Below, in pieces: positions 17,575-27,599 of a stretch of 64,000 nt of DNA. The notes beneath the pieces are model-generated. The model ran no database searches. It saw nothing but the letters and a program-made list of their open reading frames with translations, and had not been told where the DNA came from. This DNA comes from Nostoc sp. NOS(2021) (lineage in GTDB: Bacteria > Cyanobacteriota > Cyanobacteriia > Cyanobacteriales > Nostocaceae). Position numbers and translations under genes: made by a program. The stretch is taken from NCBI RefSeq assembly GCF_017115025.1, contig NZ_JABXKM010000329.1, positions 27,901 to 91,900 on the forward strand, read 5' to 3'. Positions within the stretch are counted from its first letter, which is position 1. Each line of letters opens with the position of its first letter.

Positions 17575-18753
17575 ATGACACCTAAATTTGAATACAGCAC
17601 TCTTGCCCATCCCCAGGATATTCAGCAGCTTGGGAGTATCTTTGAGCAGTGTTTCATCAGTGGGCTTGGTAGCGAGGAAGTTTACATCAATCTCATTGGC
17701 GTAGAAAATTTCCGTATTATCCGTAAATTGCAGCAAGTAGTTGGTGGATTGGCAACTCTGGATATGGGGCAGTGGTGGGGTGGTGTGCGTGTACCAATGA
17801 CAGGAATTGCGGCAGTGGGCATTGCTCCAGAGTATCGCGGTTCGGGAGCTGCGATCGCTCTGGTGCAGCACACCCTCAAAGAACTTTATGCTAGGGGCGT
17901 AGCAATCTCCGCTCTTTATCCAGCCGTTCAAAGCTTGTACCGAAAAGTCGGGTATGAGCAAGGGGGTAACTGGTGTGGTTGGGAAGTTGCTGCTAACACT
18001 ATCCAGCTGCGGGAGCAACCCCTACCTTTGGAACCAATAGTGACTATCAATCATCAAGTCTTTCATGAGCTATATCAGCAGCAGGCGAGACTAACGCATG
18101 GATATTTAGACCGACATCCAGTAATCTGGCAACGATTAATCCAACCAGATCAGAAGGAAACATTTTACGCATATTTTATCGGTAGCAAAGAGAAACCCCA
18201 AGGCTACATCCTCTTCAGCCAACATCCAGCAGAGGATGGCGCAATTCTGCGGATCAAAGATTGGGTAATTCTCACATCTGCTGCTGCACAAAGTTTTTGG
18301 TCTTTTCTTGCCAATCATCGCTCTCAAATTGACCGGGTGCGATGGAAGAGTTCTGTGATTGATTCCTTGACATTGCTGCTACCAGAGCAAACTGCCAAGA
18401 TCAGGCATACGAACCGTTGGATGTTACGGGTAATAGATGTAGTCAAGGCGCTGGAGGCGCGGGGTTATCCAACAGGAATCCAAGCTGAACTGCACTTAGA
18501 AATTGAAGATAATTTGCTAACTGGAAATAATGGTAAATTCATTCTTTCTGTCGCCAATGGACGCGGTGAAGTCATAAAAGGCGGAAAGGGTGAGTTGCAG
18601 CTAGATATCCGGGAATTGGCACCATTGTATACAAGTTTGTTCACTCCCTACCATTTGCAACAAGCCGGAAAACTGCATGGGACAGAAACGGCTATCTTAG
18701 CAGCTACGCAAATATTTGCAGGTGCGTCGCCTTGGATGGCTGATTTCTTTTAA
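17575..18753 (+). CDS. Eis-like GNAT N-acetyltransferase
   Basis: A 392-residue protein with the two-lobed GNAT plus sterol-carrier-like plan of the enhanced-intracellular-survival (Eis) family. The acetyl-CoA loop is GIAPEYRGSGAAIALVQHTL at about residues 82-101, followed by LYPAVQSLYRKVGYEQGG. Residues 150-290 form the second, degenerate GNAT lobe, and the C-terminal 100 residues (IQAELHLEIEDNLLTGNNGK ... ILAATQIFAGASPWMADFF) the SCP2-like cap ending in an aromatic carboxyl terminus, which is the usual catalytic base position. Family members acetylate amines on small molecules or proteins; the substrate here is unknown. ATG 17575 has AAGAG just upstream. Confidence 0.85.
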   Translation: MTPKFEYSTLAHPQDIQQLGSIFEQCFISGLGSEEVYINLIGVENFRIIRKLQQVVGGLATLDMGQWWGGVRVPMTGIAAVGIAPEYRGSGAAIALVQHTLKELYARGVAISALYPAVQSLYRKVGYEQGGNWCGWEVAANTIQLREQPLPLEPIVTINHQVFHELYQQQARLTHGYLDRHPVIWQRLIQPDQKETFYAYFIGSKEKPQGYILFSQHPAEDGAILRIKDWVILTSAAAQSFWSFLANHRSQIDRVRWKSSVIDSLTLLLPEQTAKIRHTNRWMLRVIDVVKALEARGYPTGIQAELHLEIEDNLLTGNNGKFILSVANGRGEVIKGGKGELQLDIRELAPLYTSLFTPYHLQQAGKLHGTETAILAATQIFAGASPWMADFF

Positions 18754-19082
18754 GGAATGGGGCATTCCTCTCTGTAAGCTTGAAGATGATAATAGTAGAA
18801 GTAGTGTTATGCCGTAGGCTAACGCACCTTGAATTGTTCACGGTGCGCTGCTCAATAGACCTCTTGCATAAATGCTTAAATTGTGATGTTGAGTGGAGCG
18901 AAACATCTGTGAGATTCTTCTCTCCACTGCGTTCCGTACCCTGCGGGAACAGAATGACATTGCTAATTTTTTGACTTTTGCAAGAGGTCTAATGATCAGG
19001 GGGATGAGGGGGATGAGGAAGCAATTTATCTCCCTTATCTCCCCCTGCTCCCCACACCTGAGTTACTAACTAAAATTACTAG
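18754..19082. other. Non-coding gap with hairpin and repeats
   Basis: It begins with a short hairpin right after the acetyltransferase stop (AGGAATG 18753-18759 with CATTCCT 18763-18769), possibly a weak terminator. It then holds a GTAGGCTAACGCACC repeat fragment, the MITE-like element 18857-18990, and a GGGGGATGAGG direct repeat near 18999-19017. No gene is seen. Confidence 0.5.
18857..18990. mobile_element. MITE-like element with AGACCTCTTGCA ends
   Basis: A 134-base segment bounded by perfect inverted 12-mers (AGACCTCTTGCA at 18857-18868 and TGCAAGAGGTCT at 18979-18990), with matching AT-rich bases continuing inward. There is no coding capacity. It is probably mobilised in trans by a transposase not present in this window. 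Confidence 0.65.
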
Positions 19083-21350
19083 TTAGTTCAGGAAATTTCG
19101 AGTGCCACTACCACCATACCGACCAACAGCAGGAATTTCCAATAGGCTATCTGTAGCTTTACCAGTGCCGTCATTGATAACAGAGGTAGAGTTACCCGGA
19201 TGTCCATTGGGAACGAACAGTTGCGGATGATCAAAAGGTGCTTTCTCATGGAGAACTCGCTCATCGGTGAGTCCTTTTAAAAAGGCGACCAATTGCTGTT
19301 TTTCCTCTGGTGAGAGATTCAGCACGGGAAGACCTCCAAAGTCACCACCCCGACTGTAAAAATCAACCACTTGCTCTAGGGTCGCCTGACCTCCGTTGTG
19401 AAAGTAGGGGGCAGTGAGTTCCACATTGCGAAGCCCAGGTGCTTTGAAAGCTCCGTCTGCAATTACGCTCTCACTTGAATTCAACGGTGGAGTCAGGATA
19501 GGGGGGTCTTGGCCCAGGAGATTCTTAAATGTCCCCAGTTGAGCCAACCGGGCCTCGGAGAGTGGATTACCTTGGCCGTTAGCAGATAAACCGTCATTAC
19601 CACCCAAACCGGGATCGTCCGTGGCAGGTCTGACACCAATGTTGAAGAAGCCAGTGTCTTCAGGGGGTTTTGCACCGAACGGCCCACGTCTGATTCGTCC
19701 GCTTTGAGCCACGCTGCTCACTGAAGCAGATGTTAATTCCAACCCACTATGGCAACCAATGCACCCCTTGCCCTCGAATAGTTTCTTCCCTTGTTGCTGC
19801 TGCACGGTGAGGGCGCTGGTGTTTCCTTCCAAGAAGCGATCGTAGGGCGTATCGTTGGCAATGAGTGTAGCTTCATACAACTGAATCGCCAGCCCAAAGA
19901 ATAGCGAGAAGTTATACTCCAACAGCGTGTACTCATTGGTTTGGGAAGAGTTATCAACGTTGTTGACAAAAGTCCGTCTACCTTGAGCATCAACTTGGAT
20001 GAGTTGATTAGACTTCCACCACACCGGCTTGAAGGCATCTTGAACCAGCTGTTCGTAGGTTTTATCCTTCAGTCCGGGTTGAGGCCATCTACTGTTTGCA
20101 CCTAAAACGCTGTCTTGTGGATCCACAACCTGTTTGCCTAGCGGTCTGAGGCTAGATAACTTTTGCGCCAGTATTCGGGGGAGCTTTGTACCGCTAAGTG
20201 ACGCAATATTTTGCAGCAGTCCGCTGAGAGATTTTGTGTTGCCAATTTGCGCGAGATTATCACCAATTTGTTCAACGGAACTGAGTAGTGGTCCGAGCGA
20301 AATATCTGGTATCAGATTGCTGACAGATTTTCCGTTGTTAACTTGCCCGAACTTATCACCAATTTGTTGAAAAGTGCGACCATCAGCGGACAACTCTGTG
20401 GAACTGAGTGGCGGGCCGAGCGCCTGAGAAGCCAAAGACGAATTATTCAGGCTGATTTTGACAAATTGGAGCTGATTTGGGTTGTTTGCTTTCACCACAG
20501 AGGCGTTAGGATCTCTTAAACCAAAGGGATTCACCCCATTAAATATGTTTTGTGCCTTTCCGTTCCAGAAGTTGCGGAAGTTGAATGCTGCATTAATTAC
20601 AGTTGGCGTGTTGCGCGGCTGGACGCGGCGCACATTCGTACCTCCCACATTAAACACTGGATCTGGCTCGTTTGTTACTTGGTCTTGCCCACTACCAGGT
20701 GTGACACCAACAAACTTCGTATTGAAGGCTCCTTGAGATGAGCTAATATCGTTACGGTCAGACACAACAGTCTTAGGATCATTGGAGTTCGACAGCTTGT
20801 GAAAAGGAAAATCTGACGGCTTGAGCTGGTAGTTTGGTGCGCCACCCACATCAAAAACTGTATCTGGATTCGCTGTACCATCGGCGTTGACCCGCAAAAG
20901 CCCAGGATTGATCTGATTTTTGGATCTATTGTCGGCTCCAGCATGGAAGTGACAACTAGCACAGGAGGTCAGTCCGTCGCTCCCAACCTGTATATCCCAA
21001 AAAAGAGTTTTACCTAACTTGATTGCAGCTACTTTGTCTTTTACGAAGTCTCCAAGATTGTCAGGCTCTGGAACCGATACGCTCTTGAGCGAAACTGGAG
21101 GCGACCCCGTAACCTGCGCCGATACACTATTTCCAGCTATTACTGCTACCAGAATAATGGCAGCAATTGTTATAGTCTTTGAAAATCTTGATCTCTGGGA
21201 GTTAAGCTGGCCATCTCTGAATCTCCACCCTTGGCGCTTTATTTTTGTCACCAAAGATTTGAGCAAAAATCGACCTTTTGAGGTCAGTAGCAAGTAAACT
21301 GATAAGCCAGTAATAAAGACTACTAAGCTTATTATGGGTATAATCCCCAT
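19083..21350 (-). CDS. Di-haem cytochrome c peroxidase / MauG-like protein
   Basis: A 755-residue protein. Two N-terminal hydrophobic segments (residues 1-25, and about 58-75 ending VSAQ) give membrane anchoring or export. Two c-type haem sites are visible: CASCHFHAG near residue 130 and CIGCHSG near 525. The region after the second haem (GAFKAPGLRNVELTAPYFHN, then GGQATLEQVVDFYSRGG) is the conserved MauG/CcpA peroxidase segment. Most relatives are 350-600 residues; the extra length comes from a repeat-like insert (SLIPDISLGPLLSSVEQIGD / LAQIGNTKSLSGLLQN, about 310-390). It probably reduces peroxide or oxidises a partner in the periplasm. Confidence 0.85.
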   Translation of the reverse strand: MGIIPIISLVVFITGLSVYLLLTSKGRFLLKSLVTKIKRQGWRFRDGQLNSQRSRFSKTITIAAIILVAVIAGNSVSAQVTGSPPVSLKSVSVPEPDNLGDFVKDKVAAIKLGKTLFWDIQVGSDGLTSCASCHFHAGADNRSKNQINPGLLRVNADGTANPDTVFDVGGAPNYQLKPSDFPFHKLSNSNDPKTVVSDRNDISSSQGAFNTKFVGVTPGSGQDQVTNEPDPVFNVGGTNVRRVQPRNTPTVINAAFNFRNFWNGKAQNIFNGVNPFGLRDPNASVVKANNPNQLQFVKISLNNSSLASQALGPPLSSTELSADGRTFQQIGDKFGQVNNGKSVSNLIPDISLGPLLSSVEQIGDNLAQIGNTKSLSGLLQNIASLSGTKLPRILAQKLSSLRPLGKQVVDPQDSVLGANSRWPQPGLKDKTYEQLVQDAFKPVWWKSNQLIQVDAQGRRTFVNNVDNSSQTNEYTLLEYNFSLFFGLAIQLYEATLIANDTPYDRFLEGNTSALTVQQQQGKKLFEGKGCIGCHSGLELTSASVSSVAQSGRIRRGPFGAKPPEDTGFFNIGVRPATDDPGLGGNDGLSANGQGNPLSEARLAQLGTFKNLLGQDPPILTPPLNSSESVIADGAFKAPGLRNVELTAPYFHNGGQATLEQVVDFYSRGGDFGGLPVLNLSPEEKQQLVAFLKGLTDERVLHEKAPFDHPQLFVPNGHPGNSTSVINDGTGKATDSLLEIPAVGRYGGSGTRNFLN

Positions 21351-21731
21351 AGTTTTTTGTGATAAAATAACATCGGAACAAATTATACATTTACGAGCAA
21401 GTTTTAAATTTATTATTCATGTAAAGTAATTACGCAGTTTACTAACTTTATGTGAACAAAAAACGCCATAGGACTACAAATAAATTCAGTAGGGTAGGTA
21501 AGCTATTCTACATTTAACTTGCATTAACTAGACTGTTAAGATGCTGACTCCACAAGAGTTTGATAAAATTTAGGGCGTTGCATAAATGCGGGATGAATTG
21601 GTGGTTGAAACCATTGAAAATTCGTTCCCAATTGGGCGAAATCATCCCATAATTCAGCAACGCCAAATTTAGATATGCAAATTAGATATGTTTTAGTTTA
21701 TGATCAGCCCTACTTTGAGTAGGATATTTGA
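21351..21731. other. Divergent promoter region with MITE
   Basis: An AT-rich 380-base gap between divergent genes. It contains the foldback element at 21574-21664 and otherwise no recognisable feature. Promoters for both flanking genes must lie here, but I cannot assign boxes with confidence. Confidence 0.4.
21574..21664. mobile_element. Foldback MITE with GGCGTTGC ends
   Basis: A 91-base element bounded by GGCGTTGC (21574-21581) and GCAACGCC (21657-21664). Partial inverted symmetry continues inward (GGGATGAATTGG against CCAATTGGGCGAAATCATCCC with gaps). It has no coding potential. Confidence 0.6.
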
Positions 21732-22655
21732 ATGTCACTACATCAAAGTTCTGGTCGGTGGCGCTTAGGGCTAGCGTTATCGCTATTGACGGTTTTATTG
21801 TGGGGAATTTTACCTATTGCTCTGACGGTAACTCTGCAAGTACTTGATGTCTATACAGTCATTTGGTTTCGGTTTTTGGTATCTTTTTTACTGCTTGCTG
21901 TGTATTTAGGAATACGCGGTAAATTACCAAAGTTAGAACAATTGCGTTCTGCTGCTTGGAAGTTATTAGCGATCGCTACACTCTTCTTAGGGATTAATTA
22001 CTTTTTCTTTATGCAAGGTTTAGCACTAACATCGCCTGCTAACGCCGAAGTTCTCATTCAATTAGCTACCCTTTTATTAGGTTTAGGAGGGTTAGTGATT
22101 TTTAAAGAACGTTATCGGCTGTATCAATGGATTGGTGTAAGTGTAATGACTTGTGGTTATCTTTTATTTTTTCGTGAACAACTTACGAATTTAATTACAG
22201 CGCATGGCACATATATACTAGGTAGTGTTTTGATTATGCTAGGAGCAGCAGCATGGGCTATTTATGCTTTGGCACAAAAGCAGTTATTGCAATCTTTATC
22301 TTCCCCTAGCATTATGCTGATTATTTACGGGGGTTGTGCTTTATTATTCACTCCTATAGCCAGAATAAAATCACTTTTTATACTTGATACTTTTCATTTA
22401 GGAATGTTGTTTTTTTGTGCTTTGAATACTTTAATCGCTTACGGTGCTTTCGCCGAATCATTAGAACATTGGGAAGCATCACGAGTGAGTGCAGTATTAG
22501 CTTTAGCTCCCATTGTGACATTAATATCAGTCGGAGTTGTATCAGTTATTGCACCTGATTGGACACCACCAGAACACTTCACTTTCATCGCAATATTAGG
22601 AGCGGGTTTAGTAGTCACAGGTTCAGTAGCGATCGCCTTGGGAAAAACTGATTAA
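21732..22655 (+). CDS. EamA/DMT-family transporter
   Basis: A 307-residue inner-membrane protein with about ten hydrophobic helices in two EamA repeats. The first repeat runs from LSLLTVLLWGILPIAL to the helix around GVSVMTCGYLLFF. The second begins at LGSVLIMLGAAAWAIYALAQ and ends with FIAILGAGLVVTGSVAIALG. Typical motifs are TSPANAEVLIQLATLLLGLG and the ...SRVSAVLALAPIVTL helix. Family members export metabolites or amino acids; the substrate is unknown. ATG 21732 has TAGG upstream. Confidence 0.88.
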   Translation: MSLHQSSGRWRLGLALSLLTVLLWGILPIALTVTLQVLDVYTVIWFRFLVSFLLLAVYLGIRGKLPKLEQLRSAAWKLLAIATLFLGINYFFFMQGLALTSPANAEVLIQLATLLLGLGGLVIFKERYRLYQWIGVSVMTCGYLLFFREQLTNLITAHGTYILGSVLIMLGAAAWAIYALAQKQLLQSLSSPSIMLIIYGGCALLFTPIARIKSLFILDTFHLGMLFFCALNTLIAYGAFAESLEHWEASRVSAVLALAPIVTLISVGVVSVIAPDWTPPEHFTFIAILGAGLVVTGSVAIALGKTD

Positions 22656-23176
22656 TAAAAATGATTTTCAGGATTTTTACGGGGTTTTTCATTTAGTAAA
22701 TTCGTGCCCTATTCAAAGCTACAACATCAATACTGAGGCAGAGTATTTTTTATTTGTTATCATTTAATAGTGAAGGCAAACTACTGGAGTCAGCCTCTTG
22801 TAAGATGGATAGTTTACCCATCTGTGTGACTCTGTAGGATTTAATTGTTTACCTGATAGCCAAGAAAATCCTTGAAGAAGAATTCAAAAATCAGAATTCA
22901 GGAGTCAGAATCAATTACTGGGGGATTGGAAACCACTACTTTTTTATTGACTACCAAATCTATGATTTGGTGGGAATTTAAAACCCATTTACACCCCTAA
23001 AGTTAAGTAAGCTACATCAGCCAGTCATACATAATTCATCCTGAATTATAACTCCTGACTCCTAAATTCTGTTTTGATAAAATTGAGGCTAATAACTTTA
23101 AGTAAACCAAGCAGGGTGTCCGAATAACTACCAAAGCCAACACCTGATCAAACCAGACCACCGAAACAGTTGAGCG
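22656..23176. other. Non-coding gap with a dispersed inverted repeat
   Basis: A 520-base gap. A 17-base inverted pair with one mismatch (CAGAATTCAGGAGTCAG at 22892-22908 and CTGACTCCTAAATTCTG at 23055-23071) bounds about 180 bases, including a second local hairpin (CCAAATC...GATTTGG at 22952-22971). No gene is seen. Confidence 0.5.
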
Positions 23177-24892
23177 ATGAATAGTTTGTTTGGTAATTGG
23201 GCCAGCACCCTGAGAAAAAATTTTCTGTTGCTGGTTCTTTCAACACTACTGCCAACATTTGGAATTAGTAATTCTGTCTTGGCAGCAGAGCGGATTTATG
23301 CATCTTATTCAGCTTTAGAGCTTTCCATTTCAGTCACAACTTTAGAAAACTACGCCAAGACAGGTGTAATTGACGACGATTTGGCAGCGTATCAGCAATA
23401 TCTGCCTTTTCAACAGCTTCAAGAATTACGGCGGATTTTACTCAATCGTGTGAAAGTTAGTCCGGTAGTAGTTTCGCAACTTCTCTACACACCGCAAGGT
23501 GAATTTTTGCTGCATCGATTGGCGCAAGCGATTATAGCCAAATCTCCTCAGCCAGAATCAGGATTTGGTGCTTTGCGTTCGGCGCTAATTTTAGCTTCTG
23601 GTGAATCGGGAGGCTTGACACTTTTGAATGTGTTGCGTAAATATCCCACCAGCAGCATTCGCCTTGATGTAGCAGAGACTTTGGAAATAGCTACGGAATT
23701 GGAGAAACTTGTTAACCAAACCCATCGTGCGATCGCAGTAGTTTCCCAACAGTCTCAGATAGAAGCTGCTACCATCAAACAACCCAATTTATCACAATTG
23801 CCCGATTTACAGGTTCCGGGAAAGTTGAAGTCGCAAAAATACACCCTAAAGTTTTTTGACTCAACGCGCAATCGGCTTTTATTAACTGATGTTTATATTC
23901 CCAATCTCCAGAATGCTGCACCCGTAATTGTGATTTCTCACGGCTTGGGTTTAGACAGCAGCAACTTTCAATATTTAGCCACTCACCTAGCTTCTTACGG
24001 ATTTGCTGTCGTCGTTCCCAATCATCCTGGTAGTGATGCTAAACAATTACATTCTCTGTTGAATGGACACGCCAGTGAAATAGCAGAACCAGGTGAATTT
24101 AAAGACCGACCTTTGGATGTAACATATATACTGAATCAATTGGAAAAAGATAATCAATCTGATTCAACGTTTAAAGGTCGGTTAAATCTGCAACAAGTTG
24201 GAGTATTTGGTCAATCTTTGGGAGGCTACACAGCCTTGGCTTTGGCAGGTGCTAAAATCAACTTTGACCAGCTAAAACAAGACTGTCAACCAGCAGCGCT
24301 GCAAAATACCTGGAACATGTCTTTACTGCTCCAGTGTCGCGCCTTAGAATTAAGCAACAGCAAGTCTGGTAAGGATTATAACTTGCGGGATGAGAGAGTG
24401 AAAGCTGCGATCGCAGTTAATCCCATTACTAGTTCTATTTTCGGCAAAGCTGGCTTAAGTCAAATTAAAACTCCAGTGATGATCGTCAGTAGTAGTGATG
24501 ATACAGTTGCACCAGCTTTATCCGAGCAAATTCTACCTTTTTCCTGGTTGTCAAATTCACAAAAGTATCTCGTCATGCTTGTAGGTGGCACCCACTTTTC
24601 CACCATTGGCAATGGCAACCCTGCAAATCAGCAAGTAGCATTACCTGCCGATATGATTGGCGATGCTTCCCAAGCGCGTCGTTACATGAATGTTTTGAGT
24701 TTACCTTTCTTCCAAACCTATGTTGCAGGAAGGCCGCAATACATTTCTTACCTCAACGCCGACTACACACAAAGCATTTCTAGTAAGTCGCTTGGTTTGA
24801 GTCTTGTCAAGTCATTGAATACAACCGAATTAGCTCAATTGCTGGATATAAAAGGAGCCAAACCCGCAAAAAAAAAGTCCCCAACACCATAG
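23177..24892 (+). CDS. Exported alpha/beta hydrolase with N-terminal DUF1400 domain
   Basis: A 571-residue protein with signal peptide (residues 1-36, ending VLAAE). Residues 37-170 match the cyanobacterial DUF1400 pattern (AERIYASYSALELSISVTTL, then LENYAKTG, LQELRRILL, VSQLLYTPQGEFLLHRLA). The rest is an alpha/beta hydrolase of the dienelactone/PAF-acetylhydrolase type: oxyanion region VISHGLGLDSSNF, nucleophile elbow GQSLGGYTALAL near residue 350, acid in SSSDDTVAPALSE and His in GGTHFSTIG. It should be a periplasmic lipase or esterase; the substrate is unknown. Confidence 0.87.
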   Translation: MNSLFGNWASTLRKNFLLLVLSTLLPTFGISNSVLAAERIYASYSALELSISVTTLENYAKTGVIDDDLAAYQQYLPFQQLQELRRILLNRVKVSPVVVSQLLYTPQGEFLLHRLAQAIIAKSPQPESGFGALRSALILASGESGGLTLLNVLRKYPTSSIRLDVAETLEIATELEKLVNQTHRAIAVVSQQSQIEAATIKQPNLSQLPDLQVPGKLKSQKYTLKFFDSTRNRLLLTDVYIPNLQNAAPVIVISHGLGLDSSNFQYLATHLASYGFAVVVPNHPGSDAKQLHSLLNGHASEIAEPGEFKDRPLDVTYILNQLEKDNQSDSTFKGRLNLQQVGVFGQSLGGYTALALAGAKINFDQLKQDCQPAALQNTWNMSLLLQCRALELSNSKSGKDYNLRDERVKAAIAVNPITSSIFGKAGLSQIKTPVMIVSSSDDTVAPALSEQILPFSWLSNSQKYLVMLVGGTHFSTIGNGNPANQQVALPADMIGDASQARRYMNVLSLPFFQTYVAGRPQYISYLNADYTQSISSKSLGLSLVKSLNTTELAQLLDIKGAKPAKKKSPTP

Positions 24893-25004
24893 TCAGCTTC
24901 GGATTTTGGATGTTGGATATTGGTGTTGCATTGCTGCATGTGATGATTTTTATTTGACTTGAACAGGCTTGATTAATTACGTCTGTACAAATTTATTTGC
25001 GTCT

Positions 25005-25448
25005 TTATAAAATTAGAGTCTCAATTTTTGCTTGGACTTCTTCAATTAGCTCCTGTTCAACTTTCTCTACAAACAAAACTTTCCTAGCTTTCCAATCCAG
25101 TGATTTGATCTGATCAGCTAGCACCACGCCACTGGTTATCATTCCGTCAGGAAGCGAAACTTCAAAGTTAAGACCTTTTTTTTGATTAGTAATTGGACAA
25201 ATTAGAACTATGGAAGCCATTCGATTGTATTGCAATGGCGACATAACTAAAAAAGGACGATAGCCCATCTGCTCACGCCCTTGAGGTTTTAGTTCAGCAT
25301 TAAGTGTTTCAGAAATATCTTCAAATGACATTCCTGATGTTCTCAAGGCTAATACACGTCGGATAGAATCAGCCGTAATTTGCTTTGCTGTTCCGCAGTC
25401 TAACTTGACAATATCACCCCTATCTGGAACGTATGGTTTAACTACCAA
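25005..25448 (-). CDS. mazF: MazF/PemK-family toxin with an internal insertion
   Basis: A 147-residue endoribonuclease-type toxin. MazF hallmarks are PDRGDIVKLD at the start, GREQMGYRPFLVMSP near residue 57, ICPITNQKKG, and VLADQIKSLDWKARK. Normal MazF runs directly from the first to the second motif. Here about 35 residues are inserted between them (CGTAKQITADSIRRVLALRT, then SGMSFEDISETLNAEL). The inserted segment reads like a helix-turn-helix (LRTSGMSFEDISETLN). The start is TTG 25448, overlapping the antitoxin end by 7 bases. Whether the insertion destroys, regulates or extends the toxin is unknown; the Arg and Thr of the active site remain. Confidence 0.8.
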   Translation of the reverse strand: MVVKPYVPDRGDIVKLDCGTAKQITADSIRRVLALRTSGMSFEDISETLNAELKPQGREQMGYRPFLVMSPLQYNRMASIVLICPITNQKKGLNFEVSLPDGMITSGVVLADQIKSLDWKARKVLFVEKVEQELIEEVQAKIETLIL

Positions 25449-25684
25449 ACTTCATTCCCCATAGCAGATCCAGTATCTATTTCAGAATGAAAATTATCTG
25501 GAGTCATACCTTCCAATAATTCATCAAGCGTATATTTTTTTCGCTGCGGCGGCGTGATTACAATACTATTGCCTGAAACACTGAAAGTTATGTTTGTTCC
25601 TTCTTTGATATTAACTTGTTCAGCTAAAGCTTTCGGAAGTCGAATAGCTAAACTGTTTCCCCACTTAGCAACAACTGTGGTCAT
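25442..25684 (-). CDS. mazE: MazE-like antitoxin (AbrB family)
   Basis: An 80-residue protein. The start at ATG 25684 is chosen because GAGG precedes it by 7 bases and the AbrB domain begins at once (TTVVAKWGNSLAIRLPKALA). An in-frame upstream extension to 25762 has no homologous character. The C-terminal half (KKYTLDELLEGMTPDNFHSE) is the toxin-binding tail. The pair is translationally coupled, with the antitoxin first, as usual for self-repressing mazEF operons. Confidence 0.88.
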   Translation of the reverse strand: MTTVVAKWGNSLAIRLPKALAEQVNIKEGTNITFSVSGNSIVITPPQRKKYTLDELLEGMTPDNFHSEIDTGSAMGNEVW

Positions 25685-26510
25685 AGCTACCTCAAAATGC
25701 TTTCTTAGAGAATTACACGCCCAAACATAAAACTTTCGGAGCTTAACGCGCCTACTTAGCACTATTTTGCGTATCTACTTTGAAGATACCATAATTTGTA
25801 AGTGATTTACAAAAAAGCTACAAACAACCACTGGAGAGTAGAGTGCAGGGAAGTAGTAACACTTAGTATACAGGGTGGACTCTTGGTAAATGTCGGATGA
25901 AGAACTTGCCCTATGCGTTTAGTTTTTCTCTCAGTTGTCGTTGAAGACCTAGTAAACATCCATAAATACAGCAGATTGCAACTTAGTGAGGTACAGATAA
26001 TCGTAGGGGCACAACATGTTGTGCCCCTACCCGTGTACTTCATTTACCTGAAATACGCTGTATATTCCCAAGATAGCGTGATAATGACTGGTATAAACTT
26101 AGGTTACAATTTTCTTTTATTATTTTATTCATCTAATATTCTAGTTGTAGTTGTAAATATATTCTGCTTGGAAAAGATTACTTTGCAAACAGATTAGGTG
26201 AGATTTATTTTAAATTTATAATAAAAAAGTTATGAATAACCAGTTACAGATTCGCTGGTCGGTTTTTAATTTAAACCGCGTACATTTAATAATTGTCTTC
26301 AATATCAGCGAATAACCAGGATAGGGTATATCATAACTACGATGAGAATTAGTAGATTTTGAATTAACTGATTTTTCCTGTAATAGAATTACGGGAGAAA
26401 TTATTTATATAATTCCCAAAAATTGCTAAATTATCACACTTACGAGCGTAATTCCCAGCCTAACGATATAATCACTTTTAGAGAATTTAGAAGCTGTAAC
26501 GATTGATTTT
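25685..26510. other. Long non-coding gap with palindrome
   Basis: About 825 bases without a credible gene. Bases 26003-26030 form a perfect 28-base palindrome built on GTAGGGGCACAACA, a common cyanobacterial dispersed repeat; a similar one lies at 27485-27512. The remainder is AT-rich and nothing is recognised. The truB promoter must be in the right part. Confidence 0.5.
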
Positions 26511-27392
26511 GTGTTATTTCAAGGTTTTCTCAACTTAAACAAACCATTTGACTGGACTTCCCACGACTGCGTAGCACGGGTGCGAAAATTGTTGCGCCTC
26601 AAACGTGTGGGACACGCAGGAACCTTAGATCCAGCAGCTACAGGGGTGTTACCGATCGCACTTGGTAAAGCCACAAGATTATTGCAGTATCTACCAGAAA
26701 ACAAAGCTTACAAAGCCACCATTCGGCTGGGTGTGCGTACTACAACCGATGATTTACAAGGTGAAATCATCACTTCTCAACCTTGTGCTGGATTGAATTT
26801 GGCAGAAGTGAAAACTGCATTAGCACAATTTGAAGGCAAGATTGAGCAAATACCACCTAGTTACAGTGCAATCCAAGTGAATGGTAAGCGTCTCTATGAC
26901 TTAGCACGCCAAGGGAAAACGGTGGAAGTTCCAGTGCGAACAGTGGAAGTTTTTCAGATAGATATTTTGGACTGGAGAGAAGGAGATTTTCCCGAATTGG
27001 ATGTTGCGATCGCCTGTGGTTCTGGTACATATATTAGAGCGATCGCTCGTGACTTAGGTGCAATCTTAGAAACTGGTGGCACTCTTGCGGCTTTGATTCG
27101 CACCCAAAGCAGTGGTTTCGATTTAACAGATAGTCTCACTTTGACAGACTTAGAAACTAAACTCCAAGCCGAGACATTTCAACCTTTTGTATCTGATGCC
27201 GCTTTACAACATTTGTCGTCTGTTACTTTACCAGCAACATCTGCTCAAAAATGGTGTCAAGGTCAGCGAATTTCTCTAACTTTCGATGTTTCTGAAATAG
27301 TGCGAGTTTATGATCAAGAGACTCGCTTTTTAGGTATTGGGCAATTACAAGACGAAGTGTTGATTCCCCAAATGGTTTATGAACCAATTTAG
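26511..27392 (+). CDS. truB: tRNA pseudouridine(55) synthase TruB
   Basis: A 293-residue enzyme converting U55 of the tRNA T-loop to pseudouridine. The signature [19 protein letters not shown] near residue 36-54 contains the catalytic Asp. Other family motifs are [13 protein letters not shown] at the start, [29 protein letters not shown] and [17 protein letters not shown]. The C-terminal part is the short PUA-like tail of cyanobacterial forms. The start is GTG 26511. It is a single gene with a MITE behind it. TruB acts on tRNA-like domains generally, which is of interest for the tRNA-like RNAs further along. Confidence 0.95.
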   Translation: MLFQGFLNLNKPFDWTSHDCVARVRKLLRLKRVGHAGTLDPAATGVLPIALGKATRLLQYLPENKAYKATIRLGVRTTTDDLQGEIITSQPCAGLNLAEVKTALAQFEGKIEQIPPSYSAIQVNGKRLYDLARQGKTVEVPVRTVEVFQIDILDWREGDFPELDVAIACGSGTYIRAIARDLGAILETGGTLAALIRTQSSGFDLTDSLTLTDLETKLQAETFQPFVSDAALQHLSSVTLPATSAQKWCQGQRISLTFDVSEIVRVYDQETRFLGIGQLQDEVLIPQMVYEPI

Positions 27393-27444
27393 TTTAACCC
27401 TCAAAGCAGAATTAGCTAGTAGTTATATTGGCTTTACTCACAAA

Positions 27445-27537
27445 TAGGACTTACGCAAACAATAGCCAAAACCCCGATTTTCCAGTAGGGACAATTCATG
27501 AATTGCCCCTACCGCGTGTAGTTTTGCGTAAGTCCTA
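27445..27537. mobile_element. MITE with TAGGACTTACGCAAA ends
   Basis: A 93-base element with perfect 15-base terminal inverted repeats (27445-27459 and 27523-27537). It contains a nested 28-base imperfect palindrome (27485-27512, around ACAATTCATGAATTG). Solitary ends of the same family are visible at 9807 (AGGACTTACGCAA) and 53624 (TGCGTAAGTCCT). Confidence 0.7.
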
Positions 27538-27599
27538 ACAAAGAATCTTTCGCCGTTAGCTGTATGAGACAATTACAGGAATAAGATGATCGAACTACT

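Noticed and set aside
18780..18974. 64-residue ORF after the acetyltransferase
   Set aside because: It lies within repeat and MITE sequence.
25913..26197. 94-residue ORF in the mazE-truB gap
   Set aside because: It runs through a dispersed palindromic repeat and has no conserved character.
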